A stretch of 64,000 nucleotides of DNA from Mycobacterium colombiense (GCF_001953985.1 NZ_MBEI01000017.1:1-64000), one strand, 5' to 3'. Shown: positions 56,319 through 64,000, counted from the stretch's first letter. The notes: a model not told the origin generated them from the sequence alone. Translations and numbers: made by a program.

Positions 56319-57479
56319 ATGACGGCGGCGAAGCGCACCGCGGCGATCGTCGGAGTGCACAACACCCGGCAGGGGCGCCGCCTGGACGGCGAAACCTCGC
56401 GCGGCCTGGCGATCAAGGCGATCCTGGGCGCGCTCGACGACGCCGGCCTAACCCTGGACGACGTCGACGGCATCAGCGCGAGCCCGCACTCGACCTCGTT
56501 GATCTACGACCTGCGGATCGGGCCGGCCTGGCAGGGCCTGGCGTTCGGGGTGGGCATGATCACCGAGGCGGTCACCGCCATCGAGCACGGCATGGCCGAC
56601 GTGGTGGTGCTGGTCGCGGCGCAGGCCGGCGAGTACCGCGACCACGAGGCCACCGCGCCGTGGACCCGGCCCGAGAACGAATTCGTGGCCCCCTGGGGCA
56701 TGTTCACCACCGCGGAGTTCGCGCTCATCGCGCGGCGCCACATGCATGTCTATGGCACGACGCGCGAACAACTTTCGATGGTGGCGGCGACGATCCGCAA
56801 CAACGGCTCACGCAATCCCGAAGCCGTCTACTACGACCGTGGTCCGTTCGCCCCGGAGGACATCACCGCGTCGCGGCCCATCGCCGACCCGTTCCATCTG
56901 CTGGATTGCGCCACCACCTCCGAGGGAGGGTGTGCGCTGGTTATTGCCAACGTCGATGCCGTCGACGTTGCGGGCCAACCCATCTACGTGCTGGGCAGTG
57001 GCGCGGACTTCCACGGTCCGTCCTATCAGCATCCGCCCGCGTACGATCTCGCCGGGCGGCGCGGGGATCACGTCAACGGTGTGGTGGGGCGGCGCGCCGC
57101 CGACTGCGCGTTCAACCACGCCAGACTGCGCCGCGACGACGTCGACGTGCTGGAGCTCTACGACCCGTTCTCGTTCGAAATCATCCGTCAGCTCGAGGCT
57201 TTCGGCTTCTGCGGTGACGGCGAGGGCGGCCCGTTCGTGGCCGACGGTCACATCGCCATCGACGGCAGCCATCCCATCACCACCGACGGGGGGACCATGT
57301 CGTTCAGCCACGCGGGCGCCAATCCGCAGATGATGCAGCGGGCCATCCGCGCGGTGCAACAGCTGCGCGGAGCGGCCGGCGATCTCCAGGTCCCCGACGC
57401 GCATGTCGCGTTGTGCAGTAACGGGGGAGCCGGGGCCCTGTTCACGACGGTGCTGATCCTGGGAGACGAACCACGATGA
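56319..57479 (+). CDS. Thiolase-like lipid-transfer protein (Ltp), pair 2
   Basis: Protein of 386 residues from ATG 56319 (MTAAKRTAAIVGVHNTRQGR). Ltp/SCP-x thiolase fold: MADVVVLVAAQAGEYRDHEA, LLDCATTSEGGCALVIANVD, DVLELYDPFSFEIIRQLEAF. The C-terminal motif VALCSNGGAGALF keeps a cysteine in the place of the thiolase CxGxG element, unlike pair 1. It overlaps the following DUF35 gene by four bases (ATGA), a typical Ltp2-DUF35 coupling. Likely cleaves the C-C bond of a beta-hydroxyacyl-CoA (inference). Confidence 0.88.
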   Translation: MTAAKRTAAIVGVHNTRQGRRLDGETSRGLAIKAILGALDDAGLTLDDVDGISASPHSTSLIYDLRIGPAWQGLAFGVGMITEAVTAIEHGMADVVVLVAAQAGEYRDHEATAPWTRPENEFVAPWGMFTTAEFALIARRHMHVYGTTREQLSMVAATIRNNGSRNPEAVYYDRGPFAPEDITASRPIADPFHLLDCATTSEGGCALVIANVDAVDVAGQPIYVLGSGADFHGPSYQHPPAYDLAGRRGDHVNGVVGRRAADCAFNHARLRRDDVDVLELYDPFSFEIIRQLEAFGFCGDGEGGPFVADGHIAIDGSHPITTDGGTMSFSHAGANPQMMQRAIRAVQQLRGAAGDLQVPDAHVALCSNGGAGALFTTVLILGDEPR

Positions 57480-57910
57480 CCTCCGATCCGTTGCGGCCCC
57501 AGACCGGGCCCGTCCCGCACGCGAGCAGCCACGTCAGCCGGCCGTTCTGGGAAGGCTGCCGGTCCCATGAGCTGCGCTACCAGCGGTGCGCGGCTTGCGG
57601 ATCGGCGAACTTCCCGCCGACCGAGCATTGCCGCCAATGCCTTTCGGAGAACCTGCGCTGGCAGCCGGGCGGCGGCCGCGGCGAGATCTACAGCTGGACG
57701 GTCGTATATCGGCCGGTCACAGCGGAATTCGAGCCGCCCTACGCCCCGGCCATCATCACCCTGGACGAGGGCTACCAGATGCTGACCAACGTCGTCGGCG
57801 TAGCACCGGAGGACCTGGACGTCGGCCTGCGGGTACGCGTGGAGTTCCACGCCACCGGGCCCGACGTCACGCTGCCATACTTCACCGGCGCGGAGACGGA
57901 CAGCTCGTGA
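57476..57910 (+). CDS. DUF35 zinc-ribbon OB-fold protein, pair 2
   Basis: Protein of 144 residues. Zinc ribbon with intact ligands: RCAACGSANFPPTEHCRQCL (CxxC and CxxC). The OB-fold follows: EIYSWTVVYRPVTAEFEPPY and YAPAIITLDEGYQMLTNVVG. It is coupled at both ends, overlapping the Ltp stop (ATGA) and the PadR start (GTGA). It is the expected partner for the upstream Ltp. Confidence 0.9.
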   Translation: MTSDPLRPQTGPVPHASSHVSRPFWEGCRSHELRYQRCAACGSANFPPTEHCRQCLSENLRWQPGGGRGEIYSWTVVYRPVTAEFEPPYAPAIITLDEGYQMLTNVVGVAPEDLDVGLRVRVEFHATGPDVTLPYFTGAETDSS

Positions 57911-58557
57911 GCCCCAGGACCACCAATGGCCTGCCGGTCACGGCCTACCTGGTGCTGGGGGTGCTGGCGGCCAACGACGAGCAACTCACCGCCGGCGAGA
58001 TCAAGATGCGCGCGGAACTGTCGGTCGGGCACTTCTATTGGTCCCCGTCGGTCAGCCACGTGCGGCGCGAACTGACCCGCCTCCTGCAGCGGGGCATGGT
58101 CAGCGAGACCGGCGCGCAATCCGGCAAGCGCGCCATCACCTTGTACGAGACCACCGATGCCGGCCTCGACGCGCTGCGCCGCTGGGTCCAGCACTTCCCG
58201 GGCCAGGAACAGGTGGTCATCAAACACCCCGTCATCCTCAAAACCTGGCTGGCCCGCGGAGAGGACCCCGAGCACGTCCTCGACACGTTGGACCGGCATC
58301 TGGAAGCGACCCGGGCCCGGCTGGACGAGGCGCTGTGGTCTCGGCAGCGGTCGGTCGAGCTCGGCATCACCGAGGACCCCGAGCAACGCTACTCGTTTGC
58401 GGTGTTGGACTACGCGATTCGCGGGCTGTACGCGGAAATCTCCAACATCTCGCAACTGCGTGACGAGATCGCCGCCGGCACAGCCCGAGACCCGGTCAGA
58501 CGGGTGCGACGGTCGAAGGGGCAGATCCGGCGCCGGGCACCGAGAAGCCCGGCGTAA
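57907..58557 (+). CDS. PadR-family transcriptional regulator
   Basis: Protein of 216 residues from GTG 57907. Winged-helix N-terminus: TAYLVLGVLAANDEQLTAGE, then SVSHVRRELTRLLQRGMVSE. A C-terminal helical dimerisation domain follows (Vir_act_alpha_C type). It is the last gene of the rightward operon, so it probably gives feedback on that operon. Its final 62 bases overlap the end of the convergent fadD gene. Confidence 0.87.
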   Translation: MSPRTTNGLPVTAYLVLGVLAANDEQLTAGEIKMRAELSVGHFYWSPSVSHVRRELTRLLQRGMVSETGAQSGKRAITLYETTDAGLDALRRWVQHFPGQEQVVIKHPVILKTWLARGEDPEHVLDTLDRHLEATRARLDEALWSRQRSVELGITEDPEQRYSFAVLDYAIRGLYAEISNISQLRDEIAAGTARDPVRRVRRSKGQIRRRAPRSPA

Positions 58558-60184
58558 CCGATGGTGGCGACCCGCCGCACCCGGCTCCGCCGCCCGTGCG
58601 CTCGCCACTGACCGTGTAGGCGGTGCCCCGTGGTTCGCGCTCCCACAGCACCTCTCCCGGCCCGACGGCCGTTCCCTGAGCGATCAACTGGCGCTTGAGC
58701 ACCTTGTGCGTCGCGGTGCTGGGCAAGTCGGCCGCGATGCGGACGAAGCGCGGGCGGGCCTTGGGGGACAGGTCGGGCTGCGCGTCCAGGAACGCTTCGA
58801 ATTCGGCGGGCGCAAGGGTGCGGCCGTCGTTGAGGACGATCGAGGCCATCACCTGATCGCCGACGTGACCGTCCGCGACGGCATAAACCGCGATCCGGTT
58901 GATCGCGCTGTGGCGCAACAGAATACGCTCGATCGGCGCCGCGGCCAGGTTCTCGCCGTCCACCCGCATCCAGTCCGCGGTGCGCCCGGCCAGGTAGATC
59001 CAGCCGTCGGCGTCGCGGTACGCCAGGTCCCCGGACCAGTACATGCCGTGGCGCATGCGTTCGGCGTTGGCGTCCGGGTCGTTGTAGTAGCCGGTGAAGA
59101 AACCCGAACCCGCCGTGTTGACCAACTCGCCGATCGCTTCGTCGGCATTGGCCAGCGCCCCGTCGGCATCGAACCGGGCGACCGCACATTCGGTGACGGT
59201 GTCGCTGTTGTAGATCGCGATACCGTCCATGCCTTTGCCGATCGAGCCCTTCGGGGTGCCTTCTTCGCGGATCACGATGACGGCATTCTCGGTGGAGCCG
59301 AAGCCGTCCTCGACCTGCACACCGAAGCGGCGGGCGAATTCGTCGATGTCCTTGTCGTTGGCCTCGTTGCCGAAGGCCACCCGCAGGGGATTGTCGGCGT
59401 CGTCGTCGCGTTCGGCCGTGGCGAGGATGTAGGCCAGCGGCTTCCCGACGTAGTTCATGTAGGTGGCGCCGTGGCGGCGGATGTCGTCGAGGAAACTGCT
59501 CGCCGAGAACTTCGCCGGCACCATGGCGGCGCCGGAGCACACCGCGGGCGCCCACCCGGCGACAACCGCGTTGGAGTGAAACAGCGGCATCGAGACGTAG
59601 CAGGTGTCCTGTTCGGTGAGGGCGAAGCGCTGGACCAGGTTGAGTCCGGCGAACGTCGCCATGAGGTGTGATACCTGCACCGCCTTGGGATTTCCGCTCG
59701 TCCCGGAGGTGAAGATCATCATGAAAGCGTCCATCGCGGTCACCTCGCGGTGCGGCTTGAGCTCACCGGCGGCGTCGACGAATTCGCTCCATTGCGGTGT
59801 CGAGGAGTCGAGGATCTGCGTGCCGCCAAGGTCCAAGCCGTCCAGCAGCGGCCGGTGTTCGGCGTCGGTGACCACGAACTGGCAGTCCGCGCGCCGGATA
59901 TCGGCGGCCAGCGCGTCACCGCGCCGGGTGGTGTTGAGTCCGCACAGGACGTAGCCGCCGAGCCCGGCCGCCGCCATCTGGCTGACCATCTCGGGGGTGT
60001 TGCCCAGCAGGGCGCCGATGTGCATCGGCCGCTGCTGATCGGCGGCGGCCAGCAGGGCGGCGGCCCGCGCCGCGGCGCCCGCCAGATACTGGCGCCAAGT
60101 CCATTGCAGGTCACGGTATTTCACCGCGACCGCGGGGTCGTTCAGGCGCTTGCGCAGCAGCGCCTGAATCGTGTCGTCAGCCAT
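58496..60184 (-). CDS. FadD17-like acyl-CoA synthetase
   Basis: Adenylate-forming enzyme of 562 residues that would activate a carboxylic acid to its CoA thioester. AMP motif: MMIFTSGTSGNPKAVQVSH, near 155. Further motifs are YVSMPLFHSNAVVAGW, VEDGFGSTENAVIV and WSGDLAYRDADGWIYLAGR, and the catalytic Lys is in STATHKVLKRQL. The overall sequence resembles FadD17 of steroid side-chain degradation. After the usual end near residue 525 (REPRGTAYTVSGE) there is a low-complexity Gly/Pro/Ser tail of about 35 residues over the convergent padR gene. Operator site B lies 36 bases upstream of the ATG. Confidence 0.9.
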   Translation of the reverse strand: MADDTIQALLRKRLNDPAVAVKYRDLQWTWRQYLAGAAARAAALLAAADQQRPMHIGALLGNTPEMVSQMAAAGLGGYVLCGLNTTRRGDALAADIRRADCQFVVTDAEHRPLLDGLDLGGTQILDSSTPQWSEFVDAAGELKPHREVTAMDAFMMIFTSGTSGNPKAVQVSHLMATFAGLNLVQRFALTEQDTCYVSMPLFHSNAVVAGWAPAVCSGAAMVPAKFSASSFLDDIRRHGATYMNYVGKPLAYILATAERDDDADNPLRVAFGNEANDKDIDEFARRFGVQVEDGFGSTENAVIVIREEGTPKGSIGKGMDGIAIYNSDTVTECAVARFDADGALANADEAIGELVNTAGSGFFTGYYNDPDANAERMRHGMYWSGDLAYRDADGWIYLAGRTADWMRVDGENLAAAPIERILLRHSAINRIAVYAVADGHVGDQVMASIVLNDGRTLAPAEFEAFLDAQPDLSPKARPRFVRIAADLPSTATHKVLKRQLIAQGTAVGPGEVLWEREPRGTAYTVSGERTGGGAGCGGSPPSVTPGFSVPGAGSAPSTVAPV

Positions 60185-60608
60185 CGGTCGAATCCACCTT
60201 CACTCCGCCCGCACTACGAGACGAGACGGTGCGTCTTATAGTAGCGGGCGGTTCAGCTCCGCCAAGCCGCAGCGGCAGGCAGTGCCGGTGGGCGCCTACC
60301 CCGCACCATCTCGCGTTGTGGAAATTTTCATGCCCATTTCGCCCAGGATTCCCGATCGCGGTCCGCGTGTATAGCCGGTCCGTTCGCATTCAACGGCCAT
60401 CATTGCCTCATGCTCTTTGAGTTGCACAGGTCGCTGATCCTGCTGAGGAATCGAGCGCGCGAATATCGCCTCGAAGTCGCACAATCGCGGTCGAGGGGCG
60501 TCTCCGGCCGGCGGCGGCCCCGCGGCCGGTCGGCTCCGCCGAAAGACCACGACCAAAGCTGATGCCGCTCAACGCCGTTGGCAATTGGGGCCCTCGCCCG
60601 TCGACTGC
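60185..60608. other. Intergenic region upstream of fadD
   Basis: These 424 bases contain operator site B and presumably the fadD promoter. The rest also receives the end of the leftward SDR gene. A leftward 86-codon frame at 60296-60556 has no recognisable protein features and was not accepted as a gene. Confidence 0.4.
60220..60237. promoter_or_regulatory. TetR operator, site B (fadD promoter)
   Basis: GACGAGACGGTGCGTCTT, with the palindromic core AGACG-GTG-CGTCT at 60224-60236, is one base different from site A near 47.02 kb. Outer CTAC/GTAG arms lie at 60214-60217 and 60241-60244. It is 36 bases upstream of the fadD ATG, suitable for repression. Confidence 0.72.
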
Positions 60609-61385
60609 CTAACCGCCCACCATCATCAGGCCGCCGTCTACGGCCAGCAGCTGACCGGTGATGAAGCCGGAGCCGGGGCCGGCCAGGAAAACCAGCATCG
60701 GGCCGACGTCGCGGGCGGGCTCACCGAGCGTGCCGCCGAGCGGGATCATCATCTGCATCTGCTGGTCGATCAGGGCAGCGGCGTCCGGGCCGAGAAAATC
60801 GCGGAGCCGGTCGGCGCCCGCCGTCTGCACCGCGGGCGCGAGGGCGTTGACGGTGATGTTGTCGGAGGCCCAGGCCTTGGCGGCCGACCGCGTCCACGCC
60901 TGCACCGCGCCCTTGGTGGCGGCGTAGACGGCCGAGATCGGGCTGCCCATCACGGCTTCGGATGAGCCGAAGTTGATGATGCGACCGCCCTTGGGCTCTT
61001 GGTCTTTCATCACCCCGTAGGCGGCCTGGTTGGTGAGGATGGTCGCCTTGATGTTGGTGTCCAACAGGAATGAGATGTCGTCGGCGCCGATGTAGCCGGG
61101 AATCCCCGCCTGCCACAGCCCGGCGGCGTTCACCAGCACGTCGAGTCCACCGAGGTGCTGCGCCGCCTCGCCGACCATCGCCGAGACGGCCTCGGCCTCG
61201 CGCACGTCGCACTGCAACCATTCGGCCGTCAGGCCGTCCGGCGGTGGCGTCTGGTGATAGGTCGCGGCGACCCTGGCCCCCGCCTCCGTCAGGACCGAGA
61301 CGGCGGCCGCGCCGATACCGCTGGCGCCGCCGGTGACCAGGATTCGCCTGCCGAACAGGGGAGACGTCGCATCTGACATGGGCAA
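60609..61385 (-). CDS. Short-chain dehydrogenase/reductase (SDR)
   Basis: Classical SDR of 258 residues. Cofactor motif LVTGGASGIGAAAV near 18; NAAG in LVNAAGLWQAG; catalytic Ser in INFGSSEAVMGS; Tyr-x3-Lys in SAVYAATKGAVQAW. It probably oxidises or reduces a hydroxyl group of a pathway intermediate. It is in the same direction as fadD and the alpha/beta hydrolase gene, 46 bases downstream of the latter. ATG at 61379 is an equally possible start. Confidence 0.9.
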   Translation of the reverse strand: MPMSDATSPLFGRRILVTGGASGIGAAAVSVLTEAGARVAATYHQTPPPDGLTAEWLQCDVREAEAVSAMVGEAAQHLGGLDVLVNAAGLWQAGIPGYIGADDISFLLDTNIKATILTNQAAYGVMKDQEPKGGRIINFGSSEAVMGSPISAVYAATKGAVQAWTRSAAKAWASDNITVNALAPAVQTAGADRLRDFLGPDAAALIDQQMQMMIPLGGTLGEPARDVGPMLVFLAGPGSGFITGQLLAVDGGLMMVGG

Positions 61386-61431
61386 GACGCTACCGCGACC
61401 GGAGGTTTCCGCCGCGGCGGCATCAGGCAGG

Positions 61432-62262
61432 TCAGGTGCGCACCGCGATCGTCGAGAGCAGATCGGCGAGCCGGTCGGGCTGGTCGACCATGGAAAAGGT
61501 CCTGGCCCCGGCGATCACTTCGAGGCGGGCGTTGGGAATGGTCGCGGCCAGCCGCGCCCCGTCTTCCTGCTCGAAGAACACGTCGTCGGCCGACCACGCG
61601 ATGAGCGTCGGCTTGTCGAAGTCGTACAGCCTGGCCGCCACCGTCGTCGTCACCTCGGTGCGCATCGAAAGCGTGAACTGCCGCAGGTCTTCGGCGACCG
61701 CGGGCAGCGACAGCGCCGGGCGCACCCAGAGTGCGGTGAGCTCGTCGATGTTGCTGTGCGCCAGGCCGTTGAACGCGCGGGCGCGTACGACCGGTGCGCG
61801 CACCGCTTGAATCGCGGTGCGGAACAACGTCTTCGACTTGGCCGCCACCAGCAGTGGCCGCAGGATCGGCGGCGGAAAGTGTTCGAACGCATCGCAACTC
61901 GTGAGCACCAGCGCGCCCAGTCGCTCGCGATGATGCACGGCCACCAGCTGGGTGACGACGCCGCCGGTGTCGTTGCCCACCAGCACCACGTCGCGCAGGT
62001 CGAGCGCGGTGAGCACTTCGGCGACCATGCCGGCAACACCGGTGATGGTCTGGTCGGCGCCGCGGCGCAGTGGCTCCGGATGCGCGCCCAACGGCCAGGT
62101 CGGCGCGATGCAGCGCAGACCGCGGGCGGCAAGGCGCTCACTGACCTGGCGCCACAATTGTCCGCCCATCATGTAGCCGTGCACGAAGACCACCGGCCTG
62201 CCGTCCTCGGGTCCGGTTGCTTCGTAATGGATGGTTCCGGCACTAATGTCGATCGTCGACAT
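61432..62262 (-). CDS. Alpha/beta hydrolase with atypical catalytic His position
   Basis: Protein of 276 residues with an alpha/beta hydrolase fold: oxyanion region VVFVHGYMMGGQLWRQ and nucleophile elbow VVLVGNDTGGVVTQLV, with Asp rather than Ser near 97, as in haloalkane dehalogenase/epoxide-hydrolase relatives. An acidic residue is at LIAWSADDVFFEQED. The place where the catalytic His is expected reads VIAGARTFSMVDQPDRLADL, without His. Activity may therefore be changed, or the general base lies elsewhere. It is divergent from the TetR gene at 62330, its likely regulator. Confidence 0.87.
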   Translation of the reverse strand: MSTIDISAGTIHYEATGPEDGRPVVFVHGYMMGGQLWRQVSERLAARGLRCIAPTWPLGAHPEPLRRGADQTITGVAGMVAEVLTALDLRDVVLVGNDTGGVVTQLVAVHHRERLGALVLTSCDAFEHFPPPILRPLLVAAKSKTLFRTAIQAVRAPVVRARAFNGLAHSNIDELTALWVRPALSLPAVAEDLRQFTLSMRTEVTTTVAARLYDFDKPTLIAWSADDVFFEQEDGARLAATIPNARLEVIAGARTFSMVDQPDRLADLLSTIAVRT

Positions 62263-62286
62263 AGCAAACTCCTACTTCAGAGATAC

Positions 62287-62332
62287 ACTTACAAACAGGC
62301 TGCATGTTCGTAAGTTACCAACAGGTTGTATG
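62287..62332. promoter_or_regulatory. Direct and inverted repeats in the hydrolase/tetR divergent promoter
   Basis: ACTTAC (62287-62292) and GTAAGT (62310-62315) form an inverted repeat. ACAAACAGGCTGCATG (62291-62306) recurs imperfectly as ACCAACAGGTTGTATG (62317-62332, 13 of 16 identical), 26 bases on and running into the tetR start codon. Probably the binding region of the adjacent TetR protein. Confidence 0.5.
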
Positions 62333-62938
62333 GAAAGCAAGAGACGGACCCAGGAAGAGCGCTCCGCGGCGACCCGCGACGCGCTGATTGCGGCTGCGCG
62401 CAAGTTGTGGGGGCTGCGGGGCTACGCCGACGTCGGGACGCCGGAGATCGCCTCCGCCGCGGGGGTGACCCGCGGTGCGATGTATCACCAATTCGCCGAC
62501 AAGGCAGCATTATTCCGCGAGGTCGTCGAGGTCGTCGAGCAGGATGTGATGGCGCGGATGGCCATCGTGGTGGCCGAGTCCGGGGCCACCACACCCACCG
62601 AGGCGGTCCGGGCCGCGGTCGACGCGTGGCTCGACGTCTCCGGCGATCCCGAGGTGCGCCAGCTGATCCTGTTGGATGCGCCGAGCGTGCTCGGCTGGGC
62701 CGAATTCCGTGATGTCGCGCAGCGATACAGCCTCGGCATGACCGAGCAGATGCTCAGCGAGGCCATCCGGGCCGGCGAACTGGCCGAGCAGCCGGTGCGG
62801 CCTTTGGCCCACGTGCTGATCGGCGCGCTCGACGAGGCGGCCATGGTGATCGCCACCGCCGACGACCCGCAACGGACCCGTCGAGAAGTCGGTCAGGTGC
62901 TGCACCGGCTCATCGGCGCGATGTTCGACGCTCGGTGA
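62330..62938 (+). CDS. TetR-family transcriptional regulator
   Basis: Protein of 202 residues from ATG 62330 (MESKRRTQEERSAATRDALI). Helix-turn-helix: TPEIASAAGVTRGAMYHQFA, near residues 36-55. C-terminal ligand domain of the TetR_C-type ends HRLIGAMFDAR. Divergent from the alpha/beta hydrolase-SDR pair, with repeats between them. The start codon itself is part of a direct repeat, suggesting tight self-repression. Confidence 0.9.
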   Translation: MESKRRTQEERSAATRDALIAAARKLWGLRGYADVGTPEIASAAGVTRGAMYHQFADKAALFREVVEVVEQDVMARMAIVVAESGATTPTEAVRAAVDAWLDVSGDPEVRQLILLDAPSVLGWAEFRDVAQRYSLGMTEQMLSEAIRAGELAEQPVRPLAHVLIGALDEAAMVIATADDPQRTRREVGQVLHRLIGAMFDAR

Positions 62939-63009
62939 CACCCGCCGGCAGTTTGCTGAGCTTCCGAATATCGGGCTGCTCACGCGTCGATGGTGGGACG
63001 ATATTCCAC

Positions 63010-64000
63010 GTGACGGACGGCCGGGGCATGCCGGCGGAGAGCGTGAGTACCCATGGCGAGCTCGGCGCATCGATCGACGAGCTGGTCGATCGCGCCGTGT
63101 CCGCAATCAATCGTGGTGACGCTACGACGGCGACGGCGTTGGCCGGTCAGGTGCTTGCCATCGACCATGCGAATGCCGACGCCGAGGACTTGCTGTCGGT
63201 CGCGCCTGGTGTGGGAGGTGAGATCCGGCGGCTCACCATTCTGTTCGCCGACGTGGTCGATTCAACCGTGTTGTCGACCCGCGTGGAGCCGGAGATCTAT
63301 CGTCTGGTGGTCGGAGGCTACCGGGACATCGTTTCGCGCACGGTTGACGGGTATGAGGGCCACATCGGCTCCACCAAGGGCGACGGATTGCTGGCGGTAT
63401 TCGGTCACCCGACTGCGCATGAGAACGACGTCAAACGGGCGGTGCACGCAGGACTGGACATCGCCCGCGGGGTAGCACGGCTCAGCGAGCAGACACAGCG
63501 CCGGTTCGGATTCGACATCGCGGTGCGCGTCGGGGTGCACCGCGGGCTGGTGTACCTGGACACCGCACAGGACGATGTGTACGGGTTGGCGGCGAACTTG
63601 GCCGCCCGCCTGTCGGGACTTGCAGCACCGAACTCTGTGGTGATTTCCAATCCGGTTGCGGCGTTGGTGCGCAACGACTTCGAGCTCGAAGAGCAACCCG
63701 CCGCGCCGGTCAAGGGCGTGGCCGGATTGATCGCTCACCACCGCGTCGACAGCGAACGTGCTGAGCGTCCGGCGGGCGTCCGTGGACCTCTGGTGGGCCG
63801 CCATCGCGAGCTGGCCCAGCTGCGCACACACTGGCGGCGTGCACAAGCCGGCGCGCTCAAAACCCCCGGGCTGTTGTTCTGTGGCGAACCGGGCGTCGGC
63901 AAGAGCCGGCTCGTAGCCGAAGCCACGGACCTGGTGAAGCAATCGGGCGCGGTCGTTCTCGAGCTGGCCGGGTCGCCCTTCCACACCCACGTGGGCTTGC
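63010..64000 (+). CDS. Class III adenylate/guanylate cyclase with AAA-type ATPase (cut by window edge)
   Basis: The frame is open from GTG 63010 to the end of the window (330 codons seen); ATG 63028 is an alternative start. After a short helical N-terminus (ALAGQVLAIDHANADAEDLL) comes a class III cyclase domain. The first metal Asp is in LTILFADVVDSTVLS, the second in GSTKGDGLLAVFG, and the transition-state Asn/Arg in DVYGLAANLAARLSG. A P-loop ATPase domain follows, with Walker A FCGEPGVGKSRLVAEA. This is the mycobacterial cyclase-ATPase(-LuxR) regulator type; whether a DNA-binding domain follows cannot be seen. Confidence 0.9.
   Translation, partial: MTDGRGMPAESVSTHGELGASIDELVDRAVSAINRGDATTATALAGQVLAIDHANADAEDLLSVAPGVGGEIRRLTILFADVVDSTVLSTRVEPEIYRLVVGGYRDIVSRTVDGYEGHIGSTKGDGLLAVFGHPTAHENDVKRAVHAGLDIARGVARLSEQTQRRFGFDIAVRVGVHRGLVYLDTAQDDVYGLAANLAARLSGLAAPNSVVISNPVAALVRNDFELEEQPAAPVKGVAGLIAHHRVDSERAERPAGVRGPLVGRHRELAQLRTHWRRAQAGALKTPGLLFCGEPGVGKSRLVAEATDLVKQSGAVVLELAGSPFHTHVGL

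Noticed and set aside
60296..60556. Leftward 86-codon frame between fadD and SDR genes
   Set aside because: No motif, no convincing ribosome site, mixed composition.
61333..62313. Rightward 326-codon frame opposite the alpha/beta hydrolase
   Set aside because: His/Arg/Gly-rich antisense of a well-matched hydrolase gene.

Overview
The window is high-GC actinobacterial DNA from a Mycobacterium, most likely a slow grower. The left end shows this directly: trxB - rsmA - sigM - murJ/mviN (with the mycobacterial pseudokinase tail) - DUF6049 membrane protein - mutT4, with pcnA divergent. This is the conserved near-origin block corresponding to M. tuberculosis Rv3906c-Rv3913, read in the opposite orientation. 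The M. tuberculosis comparisons here are from memory, not from a search.

Region 1 (1-10.7 kb) is core: thioredoxin reductase (cut by the left edge), SigM and its anti-sigma factor, the MurJ lipid II flippase with its regulatory tail, a Nudix hydrolase, CCA-adding enzyme and a small D-x-D-x-D-G repeat protein.

Region 2 (10.7-25.2 kb) is type VII secretion (ESX) territory. Where M. tuberculosis has esxF-esxE-cpnT, this genome has an alpha/beta hydrolase with a long helical N-terminus, a DUF2563 WXG100-like small protein and three tandem paralogous small proteins. Two of the three are membrane-anchored; the third has lost its membrane segment. Next come a 718-residue DUF5631/5632-type protein, a 303-residue Pro/Gly-rich protein, a lysozyme-like transglycosylase, then eccB2 and eccC2. 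The rest of ESX-2 (PE/PPE, esx pair, espG, eccD, mycP, eccE, eccA) is absent: eccC2 runs straight into a convergent mmpL gene.

Region 3 (25.2-30.8 kb): an MmpL transporter with a small upstream gene, a NarL/DesK-type two-component system and a small membrane protein.

Region 4 (30.8-46.4 kb): accessory metabolism and regulation. It holds a Rieske oxygenase with an N-acyl-D-amino-acid deacylase-like amidohydrolase, two APH-like phosphotransferases, TetR regulators, an RsbW/STAS partner-switch pair, a Tat-exported catalase-related peroxidase coupled to cytochrome b561, class I aldolase, a triple-DUF190 protein, and a sulfotransferase/DUF1214 pair.

Region 5 (46.4-62.9 kb) is an acyl-CoA/steroid-type degradation island. 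It has a two-domain FadE, two Ltp-like thiolase + DUF35 pairs (the arrangement of side-chain retro-aldolases), an amidohydrolase-2 enzyme, a double CaiB/BaiF CoA-transferase, FadD17-like acyl-CoA synthetase, an SDR and an alpha/beta hydrolase, with TetR, LacI, PadR and TetR regulators. A near-identical 18-nt palindromic motif lies in front of fadE/tetR (47.02 kb) and of fadD (60.22 kb), suggesting one TetR controls both ends of the island. The right edge cuts a class III adenylate cyclase-ATPase regulator.

No rRNA, tRNA, CRISPR array or insertion sequence was recognised by eye.
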